Origin: Siphonodentalium dalli
Taxonomy: Eukaryota; Mollusca; Scaphopoda; Gadilida; Siphonodentaliidae
Length of the DNA: 64,000 bases
Assembly (NCBI GenBank): GCA_032622095.1
Contig: CP136063.1
Location: 275,089,426-275,153,425 of the forward strand
Direction of reading: 5' to 3'
The translations under genes and the position numbers were made by a program. Below the pieces are notes generated by a model. That model was not told the origin of the DNA. It did no database searches and saw nothing but the letters and a program-made list of their open reading frames with translations. The first letter of the stretch is position 1. The number at the start of each line of letters is the position of its first letter. Positions 1 to 12,477 of this stretch are shown here, in pieces.

Positions 1-720
1 TATTATTGAAGCTGTGTGTGCAATCCGATTGAGATGTGTACTATACGAAGAAGCTTGTCGATTTCATCATTTTCATTCATAAACTGTCATCATGTCGATA
101 TCAACGAAACTCGACGAACAACGCCATCATGTAGCTTTCACCATCGCCCGAATTCCCAATAACCTGAATGTATCTTATGCTTTGTTTATAAGTGTGTGTT
201 CCTTGTCGATTCATGAAAATAGAAGGGTATCTAAGGATTATCAGATTCCCGTATGCGCTTTGAAAAATTAGGATAATTTGAACGCGATATAATAACGTTT
301 GCATGCATCACGAATTTCAATTTCTATTCCAGTATCCGTCCTGCCAGTGTGATTGAGAAGTTTTCATTGCACAGGCGATTTATTTTTTATGCTACTCCAA
401 TGCAATATTTAACACTCCTTAATATGTCATACTGATGTTCTCATAAAAATGTAAACCGCCGCTACGAATGAACTTAACTGTGCATAATTCCGATAGTAAC
501 GCCCCTCCTTTTGGAACGACGGCAATTGAAAGACACACACGTTTATTTCCGATTACGACATTAATGCTTTAAGCCCATTCAAAAGTTGTCGAATTCATTT
601 CTTTCAATTCTTTATTCACTCTAAATAGGTCAAAACATTGACAAGTCGAAGAAGTCACAAATAGTATAACATGTACAATATATGACGATGACGGTTATTA
701 AATATATAAACACTAGCAGG

Positions 721-1088
721 TGACCCGACTTGGCCCGGGCTGTTTCCCCTCTGTTTGGCGCGATTTGACCTTGAATTGATAATTTTGTCAGGTCGGGGTC
801 ACGATTTGACCTTGACCTTCAAAACACTCCCCCGGACAAAAGTACCCCTATGTATCACATTTCGTCGAAATATGTTCGAAAGGCGCGATTTGATTTTGAA
901 TTGACCATTTTGAAGGTCAATATCAGGTTGGGGTCATGATTTTTACCCGTCCAAAACACTCCCCGGACAAAAGTACCCCTAGGTATCAAATTTCGCCGAA
1001 ATCCGATTTGACCTTGAATTGACCATTTTGTATAGTAGGTCAATGTCAGGTCGGGGTTACGATTTGACACGTCCAAATCACTCCCCAT
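721..1088. repeat. Degenerate three-copy tandem repeat (about 120-bp unit)
   Basis: Three diverged copies start near 760, 883 and 1000, each opening with a GATTTGACCTTGAATTGA-like phrase. They continue through a GGTCAGGTCGGGGTCACGAT-like phrase, then AACACTCCCC and GGACAAAAGTACCCC. Spacing is about 117-123 bp. It could be a fragment of a dispersed repeat family. The minus-strand open frame across it follows from the repetition and is not called a gene. Confidence 0.7.
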
Positions 1089-1663
1089 AATTGGTGTATT
1101 AAAACAGCGTCGTGCGTTCCCATGATGATCTTAAACTGTGTCAAGTTTGGGGAGCTTGTTAACGAGAAAGGAATAAATCGTCTTCTCGGTGAACATAATA
1201 GATAATAATTGGTGACGTCACAAAATAAGATATAGTCTATAACATACAGTGCCCGGCTTTATTTATTTGTAATTGTTCTTTACGTGTGGTATGTTTCAAA
1301 TAAAATTATCATATGCTATCCTATCCTATACTTTGGCGACTTGTTAGATGTGAAGCTTGAAATGGGTTCAATACACTGATGAAAGCTATTCTAAAGGGTC
1401 GAACATGCACTATATAAGCAGTGTGGGTAAATAATTGTACTTGAGCGCTATTCAACTGCGCTTCGATACAAACATCAACGCAACTCTGTTCAAAGCCAAA
1501 CGTCTACGTGCGTAGAAATATCATAAACATATTATGTTCTTGCCTCGTAAAGTACATGTACATTTCGCTCAGATCGACAAGGCAATCACTTGTGTGTAGT
1601 TCATATGCTCTATGCAAATTTCGTTGTTTGTGAGAATGACTATTTCTCTGACGATTGTCTCAG

Positions 1664-2957
1664 CGGAGGATCGTTGCGCATACATTGTAGAAGCACGAGC
1701 ATTTAGATTAGAAATGGCGACCTGTGGTTTAAAGTGCCCATTCGGAAAAAATAACGTCGTAGGTAGAACAAAGGGACTGGTGTTTAAGACCAATTACACA
1801 ACCATTTCTCGTTCACCGGACTCATATGTTGTGTGAGTAACTTTTAATTGCATTTTTTTACTAACACACTCAATAACAATAACGGCTGAAATATGTGAAA
1901 GAGTGGCCTTTCAAGACCATGGCCGACACGTTTACTTTTAGTTACTTACCCTATCAACCAATAACCCAGTTTTGCACAAACTAAGATTTACTGGGTGATG
2001 TTCATGTTCGGTAACAGGTTGTTTCATTCTTTCCACAGGCAATTGCGACGGGCGTTGTTTTACAAGTTCACTTGCAGACCAATACCTATGACAACAACGT
2101 CAGTTGCTTCGACGTCTGGAGTCACCCGATCAACTGCGATGAGTATGAGTGCAGTGTCCACAAACAAGTAAGAGGCCAGCAGGAATATATCAAATCTTCC
2201 TCAAGGTGTGCGGATTGCCAGGGACACTAGATGTTCATTGTTTCAATGTACTTTAACTCTTTCGTTTCTAAATTGATTCTCCCATTCATAGGTACAAATG
2301 TACGCTGGAATGATGGGGCTATGTTCGGGAAATATAACCAGACGACAGGCAGAATAATATATCATCCAGGTGTAGAAGGATTTCTATTACACATGTAATT
2401 GGTGGGAAATATTCAGATAATAAGTTATGTTCGTTTGTTAAACTTATTTTCTTAACGTGTCTTAACGGAACGACGTGCTAATGAGTAGAGAAACGGTTAA
2501 ACCATTGTCGGGGATATGTACATTTATTATATTGCGTTTTGGTAAAGTGTTCCAGCTCATCGGAAACAACACTGGTTTTCAGAATCCGTATCATGCTACT
2601 CTGAACGAGACCGAGGCTGGTCGACGGAACTATTTTCGATCAAAATATAGCGTTGACTTGCATATGTATTCTAGAACCCGAACCAACAGATGGAAAACCC
2701 TTCTCCCTCTGGGGGATTTTGAAGACAAGACATGCTATCTGAGAAGTGTCGCTTTCGAATTGTATGGCACTGTTCACGTTTCTGGCGTAATTCTCCAAAT
2801 TGTACATTTTAGTGGGATAGGGCAAGTGATTTCACTAATAATGTGGACAGGTAACATAATGAGCTTAATTTGGGTATTATCTTGTGTGGGTGTGATCACA
2901 ATAATGTCAGTATGCAACAAAATTAAACATGCATACATGTATTTTTCAAGAATTTAA
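1664..2957 (+). CDS. Possible spliced gene fragment of unknown function
   Basis: Four exon-like blocks with reasonable splice signals lie in order. Block 1 (1664-1832) follows a TCTCAG acceptor and ends at a GTGAGT donor. Block 2 (2039-2167) follows TTCCACAG and ends at GTAAGA. Block 3 (2292-2369) follows ATTCATAG. Block 4 (from 2556, after TTCCAG) ends at a GTAACA donor at 2851 or at a stop at 2957. Block 4 has the most protein-like composition, with phrases such as GFQNPYHATLNETEAG and LPLGDFEDKTCYL. One frame of block 2 is Cys-rich (VSCFDVWSHPINCDEYEC). I could not join all four blocks in a single consistent frame, so this may be a decayed gene, two genes or chance. No family was recognised. 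Confidence 0.3.
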
Positions 2958-5690
2958 TATTATTTTTTTCTAAATATGTTGGAGAGTAGCATGAACCAGT
3001 CACACTGGCGGTATTATTATGGGGATCGCCATGGTTTTAATGTCGATATCTGTATATATTCTCCGAATTTTTTATGAACCGTAATGGCCAATGTTGCTTT
3101 TTTATCGAGTGTGAAGGTCAGGAATCGACAAATCTGACGCACATACATGTAACGACAAACCATATATAATGATCTTTGGAAGGTGTGGTAACAATTCACA
3201 ACTCCGCCCATATAGCGGCTTGAATCTTTGAATCGTTGGAGGCCGACTGTCTTCGACAGATAAATACGTTCAATCAACTTCACTGTCCTGTACGTTGATA
3301 ACATGTCAAGACGACTATTCTATCGGGACTCTCCGGCAGCTCGAGGTCATTTTGAAAACCCACTGAGCAAAAAGACGCGTGCACCTGTTATGTTTTATAA
3401 CTCCCTGTCTTATATAAATGACACAGAATTCCACGGGATCTGCTCCCGTGAACTCATGTGTGTGGACAAGAAATGATTACCGGTTTCTTTGAAAGGAAAC
3501 ACAGGAACAAAATTGAATTTTAAAATGCATTCAACAAGCAGTTTTGCTAGTAGAGCTTTTGACATAAAAACACGGCTGGTAAATACGAAACGTGATCTTT
3601 CTGTCTTTTGGATACCACAATGCATATTCGAAGGTTCCTGAAATATACATTAACAAGATGTTGGTTGTCCCCAGTCGCTGATGTTAAAATGCCATTCTAA
3701 CGGAATATACAGCATGTATTTCGAAATATGTTGACAGCAGGCAGTCAGGGACCATTTATTAATGCTCGATTATCTCTTCATATGACAATTTTGAAAAAGT
3801 TTCGTGGGTATAAAATAATAAATATGAATTGAAGACACGTGTCCAGAAACGCTTCTATCAATTCATATTGATTTTATTTCGAATCTTTTATTATAAAATG
3901 AGATGATTAAGTTGGACTTTTTATTGTTCTATTTTTATAACAGACCATTCAGGCGATACCATATAGCGATAGAGATCATTAGGGTATTCCCATAGTTATG
4001 CTCTGAACGTCATATACCCCAGACTTATTGTTTGTATTGTTTTATTGCATAGTTATAATCTATAATGAGTCTAATTAACGTTTATTTGTGACAAAATTAC
4101 AGAATAAAATTTCCGGTCGCTGATAACAGTAACAACTGTTAACAGTTAGCTAAACAACCACACCTTTTAGAGCAGAAAATAGGCGAAAAATAATCAATAT
4201 TTCCGGACAGGGTTATTGGGTTAATATCCAGCCAGTCACCGTATAACACATGTTTACATAGAGATAGTCCATCTTTAATTAGCTTGTTAGGTACGAAATG
4301 TGAATAACTGTTTCTAACTAACCGACTTGCATATTAAAACGTCTCCGACAGCCTGGAACTATTTTATTTAAAAGAATCAGCTTGCAATTTAAAACTTCAC
4401 CCATCTGTTGGAGACCCTTCATACTCAAAGTCTCAGATAGACAATGGTTAGTGTGTGTGATCTACGTTTAGCTTTTCCAAAAAAACATATACCGAAATAA
4501 TGTTATTCTTAACATGCCATACACAACTGTTCAGACAATTTTGCATCAGACATGGGGACATTTCAATAATTTCAATTGTTCTAACACCTTTTTGATTATA
4601 GTCATTTGGTAAATAGTTTGTGAACCAATATTGCTGAAATTCATTGGCCACAAAACACTCTTTACGTCAATGGTAGGACTGCTATTTCGAAAAAAAACAC
4701 GAAATTCAGATATCAGCTGACTAGTTTTCTCAAATAACAGATAATCGATATATTTTTTCTTGGAAGGTCTGAATGTATGATCAAGAGTAACATAAAACAG
4801 CAATCAATGTGGAAAAATGGTTAATCACTAAACACTCTCTAAATTCGAATAATTATTTTCAACCCCAATATGAGTTATCGTTATTACTATTTGTTTAATA
4901 ACATACAAGGTTTATTCGATAAATGTCCACGGATAAATACCCCGTCAACAATTTGTGACGAATTATAGTCCCAAGTTTCGTGTGCGCTATTATTGTGGCA
5001 TATTTCATGGTAATCGTGTGAATTCGTCGGCGAAATTCAATTCATCTAACACATATTCTAAACTACGTGAAGTGTAATGGTTTTCATAATATTATCAGTA
5101 TTTCTAATTAATTGAATACATTTTTTTGTGCCCCACATGTATAGAATAAGAATTATCTTTAATTATATTTCCGAATATTTTTCTGCCCGTTTGGCTCCCT
5201 GTCTGCCTGATCGTTATATAAATTAACATGGGACCATCTATATGTAGATGACACTAAATTGGGTCTAACAAGAGTACATTTTACGAGGAAGATGACAGCG
5301 CGTGTTTCACGTTTTCAAAAGTGACGCAGTCGGAGACGACTAGATAACGAGAGAGGTCCAGACATCAATGAAAACTGTCCTTTGTCGAAGATTTCCCCCA
5401 AACTTATATTATAGAGTAATTTCCGTGATCCAGAAAATATAACTTTGTGGTTTAAATATACCGCAGTATAGCGGCATTCGAGACTATATTATATATGGAC
5501 GATAAATAAATGATAGATCAAAATTTAATATATCCAAGCGTAGTGTACAAGTCGTTGGGCAGTAGTGATGGAAGCGCCAATTGGCATAGGGACTGATAAT
5601 AGGTAACTTTATTGAATTTTCCATATGGCACACCAAATACATGACTTTGTTTGGAACCGAACGGAATCAGCTGATTTATAAAATAATGTT
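2958..5690. other. No gene recognised
   Basis: AT-rich sequence with short open frames on both strands. None has splice-like edges combined with protein-like composition. A small perfect hairpin around CACGGGATCTGCTCCCGTG lies near 3432-3450. No tandem array or transposon terminus was seen. Confidence 0.4.
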
Positions 5691-5696
5691 TATGTA

Positions 5697-5900
5697 CTAG
5701 TTACGATACGAATACATATTGCCAATCACATCTATAGCTACTTCGATTGTTGTAAGTCGAAACTTATAAACTGGCTGTTTCGATCCTTTGGACCATCCAC
5801 CGAATGCGCTTCTGTTCAAATTATGTATCTCCTTCAAACCACGAAACCACGGGTGTACTTTAGCCCCCATGGCTGATGTTTGCATACATGTACATGCTGT
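5697..5900 (-). CDS. Weak candidate exon, unknown function
   Basis: A minus-strand open frame ends at 5697. Its C-terminal part reads plausibly as protein, for example GAKVHPWFRGLKEIHNLN and RSAFGGWSKGSKQPVYKF. It abuts the left arm of a diverged inverted repeat, so it may be repeat-derived. No domain was recognised and no paired donor was found. Confidence 0.15.
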   Translation of the reverse strand, partial: TACTCMQTSAMGAKVHPWFRGLKEIHNLNRSAFGGWSKGSKQPVYKFRLTTIEVAIDVIGNMYSYRN

Positions 5901-5939
5901 CGTCGATTTCACAATAAGTTGGTGCGGTATGACAGAAAA

Positions 5940-7640
5940 ATTGTCGAAAATTAAAAAAGGTGAGTTTTGAACATAGTTTAACGGTTCTCCAGTCAACCTT
6001 ATGGGTCTGCCTGTGGTCTATCGTGAAACTCTTTGTCCGCCCATTTTGTTTTCAATTACCGTCAAATATGTCTGTGCATACATAATTATTAACGTCAAAT
6101 TTCACAAATGTTTCCTTCCATTTACTCTCCCAAAAACAAGTCTTCAGCACTTTCACTTGAGCGACCAGATCCTTGTTTGAATTTCAGTCATGTAATGTGG
6201 TAACAATTTCTAAAAAAAAAACATTGCTTCCGTACACATATTATCGTGCTATCAAGGCACTAAATGTATAATTAACCAAAAGTTACTTTAAAATATTGTT
6301 CCAATAATGACTATTGTTCCATCTGATCCATGAATAGCTCCTTGTAGTGCACAAGATTCGACCGACTGGACGTCTTCCATAGTTTCGTACATCGCATCCT
6401 TCATACTATACAAATGATCATTTAAATTAAATCGCATCTCAATTTATCCAAAATTACTTTCCATACAGACAAATATATCGACGTCTTTAGATACGCCACC
6501 TGATCCATGCATGTGATACATTATCAGATGATACGAATACCTTCAATATGCCCATTTATATTAGATCATAACAACAGTCATCACAAATACTTTCTATATT
6601 GACAAATATATACACGAATGTGTGTGGGTCAGCTGATCCACGTGGCACATTATCAGAGTGTGATTGAAAGTAAACCATCTCCCATGTCTACACTTCTTAA
6701 ATCTCTCTCAATCTTTGTGTTCAGATTATCATTCAATCCGTTCGACACCACTAATGAATAGTTCTAAAAACACGTATGTATACATTGCATGTTTTTGTGC
6801 GTATCACATTTCACTGGGACACATCCTTGGTAGATAACAATTATTGACATTCCTCGCACTTTTCTCGCAAATTCGATGCACGGTTACTCAAATCGACACC
6901 CTAGTTCTGTTCATCAATTGACATTATCAATTTAAATTTCAGAGAAGAGGAATCCGAAGTATTTGAATCTGATGATTATACCACCCTGATAACATCTGAT
7001 GATTATACCACCCTGATCACATCTGCTCCCAGTGGTGATTTAAGAGAATAAATTCAATCTTATGTATGCAGATCATGAAAACTAGGCACTGGGGGAGAAA
7101 TTATTCAAGATTTGAAGAAGCGACATATAAGTATAAGCGAAGAGCGTTTACTGTATCAAGGTCATGACTTAAGTTCGAATTATCTCACATGTAATAAAGC
7201 GGACTTCATTTATATATTGAGAAGGGTGTGAGTAACTAAAATATGAAGGACGTGCAGTCGGTTGCTTCATGTCTCATTTGGTGAGGATGCGATACATGGA
7301 ACAAATGTTATTGTTGGGAAAATATTTTATGTGTACCTGTTGGTTAATTAGAAATGTTGTATAGGCCTTGGTAGCACAACATATGTGTAAGTAAGACATT
7401 TTATGTGAATTGTATTACCATATTACATAACTGAATTTCAAAATTAGGATGTGAACTTAATTTATGAAAATATGTTATTTAAACTTGAAGAGCAAATGGA
7501 AGCCAATTTAGATTTTTAACTGTCGCTGGCCTAAAAACAAAATGGGCGGCCAACAATACATGGGGTGACTGGAAGTTCGTTGGCGAAACCGTTAAACTGT
7601 GTTAAAAACTAATCTTTTTGAAATGTTCGCCATTTTATTT
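5940..7640. repeat. Diverged inverted repeat, probable old foldback element
   Basis: The reverse complement of about 5,940-6,440 aligns by eye, with many substitutions and gaps, to about 7,200-7,640. Shared landmarks are AACAAAATGGGCGG (minus strand near 6,045; plus strand near 7,537), ACCGTTAAACT..GTT near both outer ends, a GGTTAATTA..GCCTTG.TAGCAC phrase, and ATGAAGGA followed by CAGTCGGT further in. The centre is near 6.8 kb. Terminal sequences and a target-site duplication could not be fixed. Confidence 0.55.
6968..7021. repeat. 27-bp direct repeat, two copies
   Basis: Two adjacent near-identical 27-bp units start with TCTGATGATTATACCACCCT. They differ by one base (GATAACA against GATCACA). 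They lie in the interior of the 5.9-7.6 kb inverted repeat. Confidence 0.85.
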
Positions 7641-9472
7641 ATTATATAACACAAATTTCTTGTAAAGTCGACGATTTCGAACGATTTCAATCACATCTAT
7701 CAAACCTCCCGATTGGAGGTGGCCATTTTGTGAGTGATGCCGATACTGACTCATGACGAAAGCAGACGAGGGACATGCAATCCAGTCTAAAACGCACCAC
7801 ACTAACATGGTTCTACTTTATTCGGTGTTGGGTTGATATTTTAGAGGCCGTATATTCTGCAGATATGACATGAACAAATCCCAACTTGAGGTGGCCACTT
7901 TGGGTGTGGGACCGAAACCTACCCCAGTCGATAGAAGAGTTCGAAACCAGGGACAGGATTTCACAGGAACGACGTCAACTTGCACATTGGAAATATTCGG
8001 TTGAATTCACATTGCGACACAGTTTCGGGTTTTCGCCATTCGGAATAAAATTTTAATACTACACGTTTCAATTTATTCAACCTAAATTCAAGAATTCCTT
8101 GCGACAATTATATGTTTCTCTCAAACTGTTTATCGGTGAATAATCATATATGTTCTCATTAAAACGAGTTGTACTTGCTTTCCATTAACTTCTCTTGGAG
8201 TGACTTTGAAAGGTCCAGCGGTAGGTGTTGGTGCCCACTTGATGGGACACAGTCATGCAGTATGCATGTTACAAGTTGAAATTGTTCGGTGAAATATCAT
8301 TGGCATATAGCATGTCTTGTCATTGACTGTAGATGAGTGTTAGGCTCCGCTTCGTGAACCGTACCCACTTCTCTGCGTAGTCAACTCTATTTAAGGAGCA
8401 GACGCATAAATCCAACCACAAATGTCTAGAGATTTTCAACAACGAATTTCTTTGGATCTATCAGGTGAAAAATGTTGAATTTCACATATAATTATCATCA
8501 TTGTACATGTATATATTATCCGAGAAAGTCCGACAAAAACAATGGATTTTAATACATTTCTGAGATTGGAAACATAATGTTCTGTTTTGTCCCTTTTTGG
8601 TAATAAGAACTGCTATAATAATTAGTAATTTCACACAACCCTCAAATCACACAATAGCTTATTGTCTTGGCTCGGTGCGAGGAGGCTTCGTTTGTATCAT
8701 AATGTTGAGTTCAATCTTAATTGCATAATATAACGGCATATCCCCATTTATTATGATGCAGAATAAAGCAGCCACAAATATTCCACCCCAACGAAAACAA
8801 ATATAAATATTATGTGGACCACCCAAGTAGGGAGCAATCAGCTGGATTTAGGACACAGTGGTAAGAGATATGGTGGTCAGCTTAACTTTATTATGAATCG
8901 ATGAAGTCATAATTTCCAGCGGATCAATGACTGTTAAATATTGTGTCACAATACACGCTTGACTAAGTTTCACAAAGAAATTTCTGACAATCTTTTAGAA
9001 AATCCCTTTTGAAATAACAGGATTATTTCTTTGGCAAAATGTGCATTTGACCCATAAACCTTGCTCTATTAAATATAGCCATTGTCATACCAATTCAAGT
9101 CATAAAGTAGAAAAAGAGCGACAATTCCACGAGATATGGAACATCTGCGACCGAGAACTGTTCCAAAAGTGTCGTAATACTTTTTCCATTATTTTTATTT
9201 TCATCCACAATGCATCAAATTCAAATCTAACAATAGAGCTGTATTGTTTTGTTCGGTAAGCGATACACCAATTGTGACGAAGTTCAAAACACGTATTAAG
9301 CCGCTGAAAACAATGCAACCTTGATGAAATTCCTTCGAACCCATACAAGTAGCTTCGATATTTATCAGCACTTGATAATGTTTTCATTCATTTGTTATAC
9401 CATATCAAAATTAAATCGAATTTATGACCCACTCAGAGAATGTAATTTCATATCAGATTTCAAAGAAGGCAT
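7641..9472. other. No gene recognised
   Basis: Two loosely similar stretches about 190 bp apart (near 7,705 and 7,893) share a GAGGTGGCCA.TTTG phrase, suggesting an old local duplication. The rest is AT-rich with short, shadow-like open frames only. Confidence 0.4.
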
Positions 9473-9476
9473 TTTA

Positions 9477-9814
9477 ACCCTTTACCCAACAAACCGGCCA
9501 AAACCGGCCAAATAAAGCTTCAACAGCCTAAAATATCTTCGGTCTGTCTCAATAGAACCATACAAATATGGATATCATTGGAACCGGCTCATTGACCACA
9601 TTGTGATAGTTACAGTTATGCCCTGTGCCAATGCATTCTCTTATATATGCGAGTCGACCATAGGTCGCCTCGCATATATAAGAGAATGCATTGGCCTAAA
9701 AAAAAGTTTTATGTGTTAAGCCAATGCATTCTCTTATATATGCGAGGCGACCTATGGTCGACTCGCATATATAAGAGAATGCATTGGCACAGGGCCCTTC
9801 TGTTGGGTAAAGGG
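9477..9814. mobile_element. piggyBac-type MITE, 338 bp, copy 1
   Basis: The element is flanked by TTAA on both sides (9473-9476 and 9815-9818). Its inverted ends are CCCTTTACCCAACA and TGTTGGGTAAAGGG. A TTAA target duplication with CCC..GGG termini is the signature of the piggyBac superfamily. It has no transposase. The interior holds two copies of a 67-bp hairpin (9628-9694 and 9721-9787) in opposite orientation, bracketed by CCCTGTGCC and GGCACAGGG, so the inner 180 bp is a palindrome built of palindromes. A near-identical copy is at 20,733-21,058. Confidence 0.85.
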
Positions 9815-9818
9815 TTAA

Positions 9819-12477
9819 TCAGATACTAATAACACAAACGACCAGCGATGATAAATTTTATATCCGTACTCATTCGAGGGTAATATTACGGAGCATTCGT
9901 CAAGTATATATATGGTTTTATACCCACTCGCATCGCATTTGGTGTGTTTGTACTCGTGTAGTATGTTTGTGGTGCCATCGATCAAGAGTTAAGTTAGTGA
10001 TTCTTAGGTCATAGATTAGGAACATGGAATTGAATGGAAAATATATTGATGATGGGGTATCCTCGATCGTATTCCAAGTCGAAAATTTGTTGCTGAAACA
10101 GGCATTCTGATTGGCGATAGCTAATTACTTTAGCTTTCGATTCACCAGCATCGATCGCTGACGTATGCACAAGTACAGAATGGAGCACGGTGACATTGAC
10201 AACGCTCGTAAAATACGTCATCGCGCTCCCAGTTGACGCGCAATCGAGCCAATTGAACGTTGTTTTCTATATATGCGGTCAACATGTAGTTGCTGTGGTT
10301 TTACCTTGAGTAACTACATGGAACGTATCCATAGAGTTGATCACCGAATAAAGGATATCTCACTTCAAAGCATGTATTGTCGATAAAAAGTGCATTTCGT
10401 GCAGTTACTTTAAATTTGTTGATGGATTGAATTACAATGGAGATAAACGTACATTGTTTCGTCGGATATTCGGAGATTCGAGCACGAAAACAGTTTTTAA
10501 ACTCTCCGGCAAGCCGGTTCGTTCAAAAACTGTTTTCATGCTCGAATCCCGAATAGCCCACTCCGTACATTTACATCCTAAATGTCGTTGAACATGTCGT
10601 ACGACAACGCTCAGTTATATTCATCAATAATATACAGAACGATTGACAACCAATTATTGAAATATGTTTTCTTCTACACTTATAACAAAAGATTGAATTG
10701 ACGAAAATAATTTCACGTCTGATATTACTTGTATTTATGTATGTCATTATTAATATGTAACTTTATGTTATTGGATGGTGTGTACCAATACTTATTATTA
10801 TTATTAGCAATTAACACTCATTCTGATATATATTCGCAAGCACATGTAATCGTATGGTCACGAATACAATTTGGGTGGAAGTGCATTGTGCTGTTCCATT
10901 TAATGGTATATCCGTTCTTGTTTCAATATTCGAACACATGTTCAAGACTGATCCGCTTCCCAGTTTTCGGTGAAAGGGCTTCCTTTTCTAATGATGGTCC
11001 CGTAACCGAGATGTTTAGGTCTTGCATGGATAAGATTATGGCAGTCGACATTGACGACATTGGCTCAGGTTCTAACCCCGATATGGGCTAAAATCGAAAC
11101 CGATTGTCAAGCTTGAGCTGGGTTGAGTGACATCTAATCGTGAAATTGATACATGGCCACTGTGATAGGAAATGAGATTTGTCCACGTTCACTTTAAATC
11201 ACAATTGAAGTAATTATAAATAAGACTGAGTCTGATATATGTACGTATGTTTGACTGCTCATGGTCATACATGTATAAGCGTTTGTATTATGTTCTTTGT
11301 GTGATACGTGTGGGTTATATATTGGTAAGATTATGATCGATAAATATCCACGAGTTTTTTATGATTGGCTATTTCGAGTAAACGACTATCACCATCATAT
11401 AACCTACGTATAGCACACAATATGGAAATAATAACTTAATCAACAGCTGCCCAAGTTCGTCTTGATTAACCACGGGTGATCAGTATTCCCATGCATGCGT
11501 GAACATATAAGATATAAGACACTCAGACCAGACGAGTGTGCATTGTGAAGGTATCAGTTGAAAATTGTTCTAATAGTTATTTATTTATAATGTCTGCCGT
11601 GGTTCGGGTCATCAAATTATCATATTGCGCTACCAGCAGCCAAATCAGAAATTTCAACAACAATGATTGTGTTTAGTTCTAACACATTTCATTGCCAAAT
11701 GTTTTTTCAAAATTTACCAATGGATTTGCGCACACGTGTCGCTATTTGGAATTGCTGCGAACCATGACCTACTGGATGTTAAAGTATTTGTTATACGAGG
11801 GCATTCATTTGTACATAACAAACAGTTTCTGGTTGTTTTGATGTGGTAAAACGTAAATAGCTTAGAAACAGGTACTCAATCCGATTACCTTGGTCCCTAT
11901 ATCATCAGATTCCACCAAGAACAACATATCTTGAAATGCCGCTCCAGTTATCAGTTATCAGTTATTGCCCGAGAATAATGCTAACCACTGTCAACTATCG
12001 TACATAATTTCCCCAAAGTGTTATACATCAACAATTTGTTCAACGTGAACAATATTGAGAGAGCAATCGTCGAATATTTGTCAGGCCATTAAATATTCGA
12101 TGTGGTGAAAATAACAGATTTCAAACATTTAAATATGATCACTCTTGGCTTTGATGGGTGGGTTCCTCGACTCAAATCTAATATGTTTTACCCACGAAGC
12201 AGAAAATGGTAACTTAGGGACGTTAAATCGAATTATGCATCTTTAATAACACTGCCTATTACTTCTCTAGATAATAATTTCTCCATATGTTCAATATTAC
12301 CGATTCAAACTCTAAATTTTACTTGTGAATGTCTAGCCACACAGACCCTGTTATAGACACCCTCTGAGAACGCTTGAATCGTGTTTTACGTGCATCATTG
12401 CATCTTTTTGTCTCTTATATTTGCATTGCTAATTGATATACGTTCCACTTCCACCTCTTTCGTTGGAGCTCTTAATC
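9819..12477. other. No firm gene; hairpin plus unassigned DNA
   Basis: Apart from the hairpin near 10.5 kb the sequence is unassigned. An open plus-strand frame at 10,729-11,091 (120 codons) has a protein-like C-terminal third (PVFGERASFSNDGPVTEM), but no recognisable domain or clear splice edges. It is left uncalled. Confidence 0.35.
10441..10585. repeat. Hairpin repeat (about 45-bp arms)
   Basis: The left arm GATTCGAGCACGAAAACAGT pairs with the right arm ACTGTTTTCATGCTCGAATC. The apex is a small CCGGCAAGCCGG hairpin. It is a foldback or MITE-like unit with no visible coding capacity. Outer limits are approximate. Confidence 0.7.

Noticed and set aside
9100-9387. 95-codon minus-strand frame overlapping a plus-strand frame
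   Set aside because: No protein-like composition, no domain and no splice-like edges; consistent with chance in AT-rich DNA.
10729-11091. 120-codon plus-strand frame
   Set aside because: The longest non-repeat frame outside the LINEs, but the N-terminal two thirds look like random hydrophobic AT-rich translation and no splice or start evidence was found. Left as unassigned.
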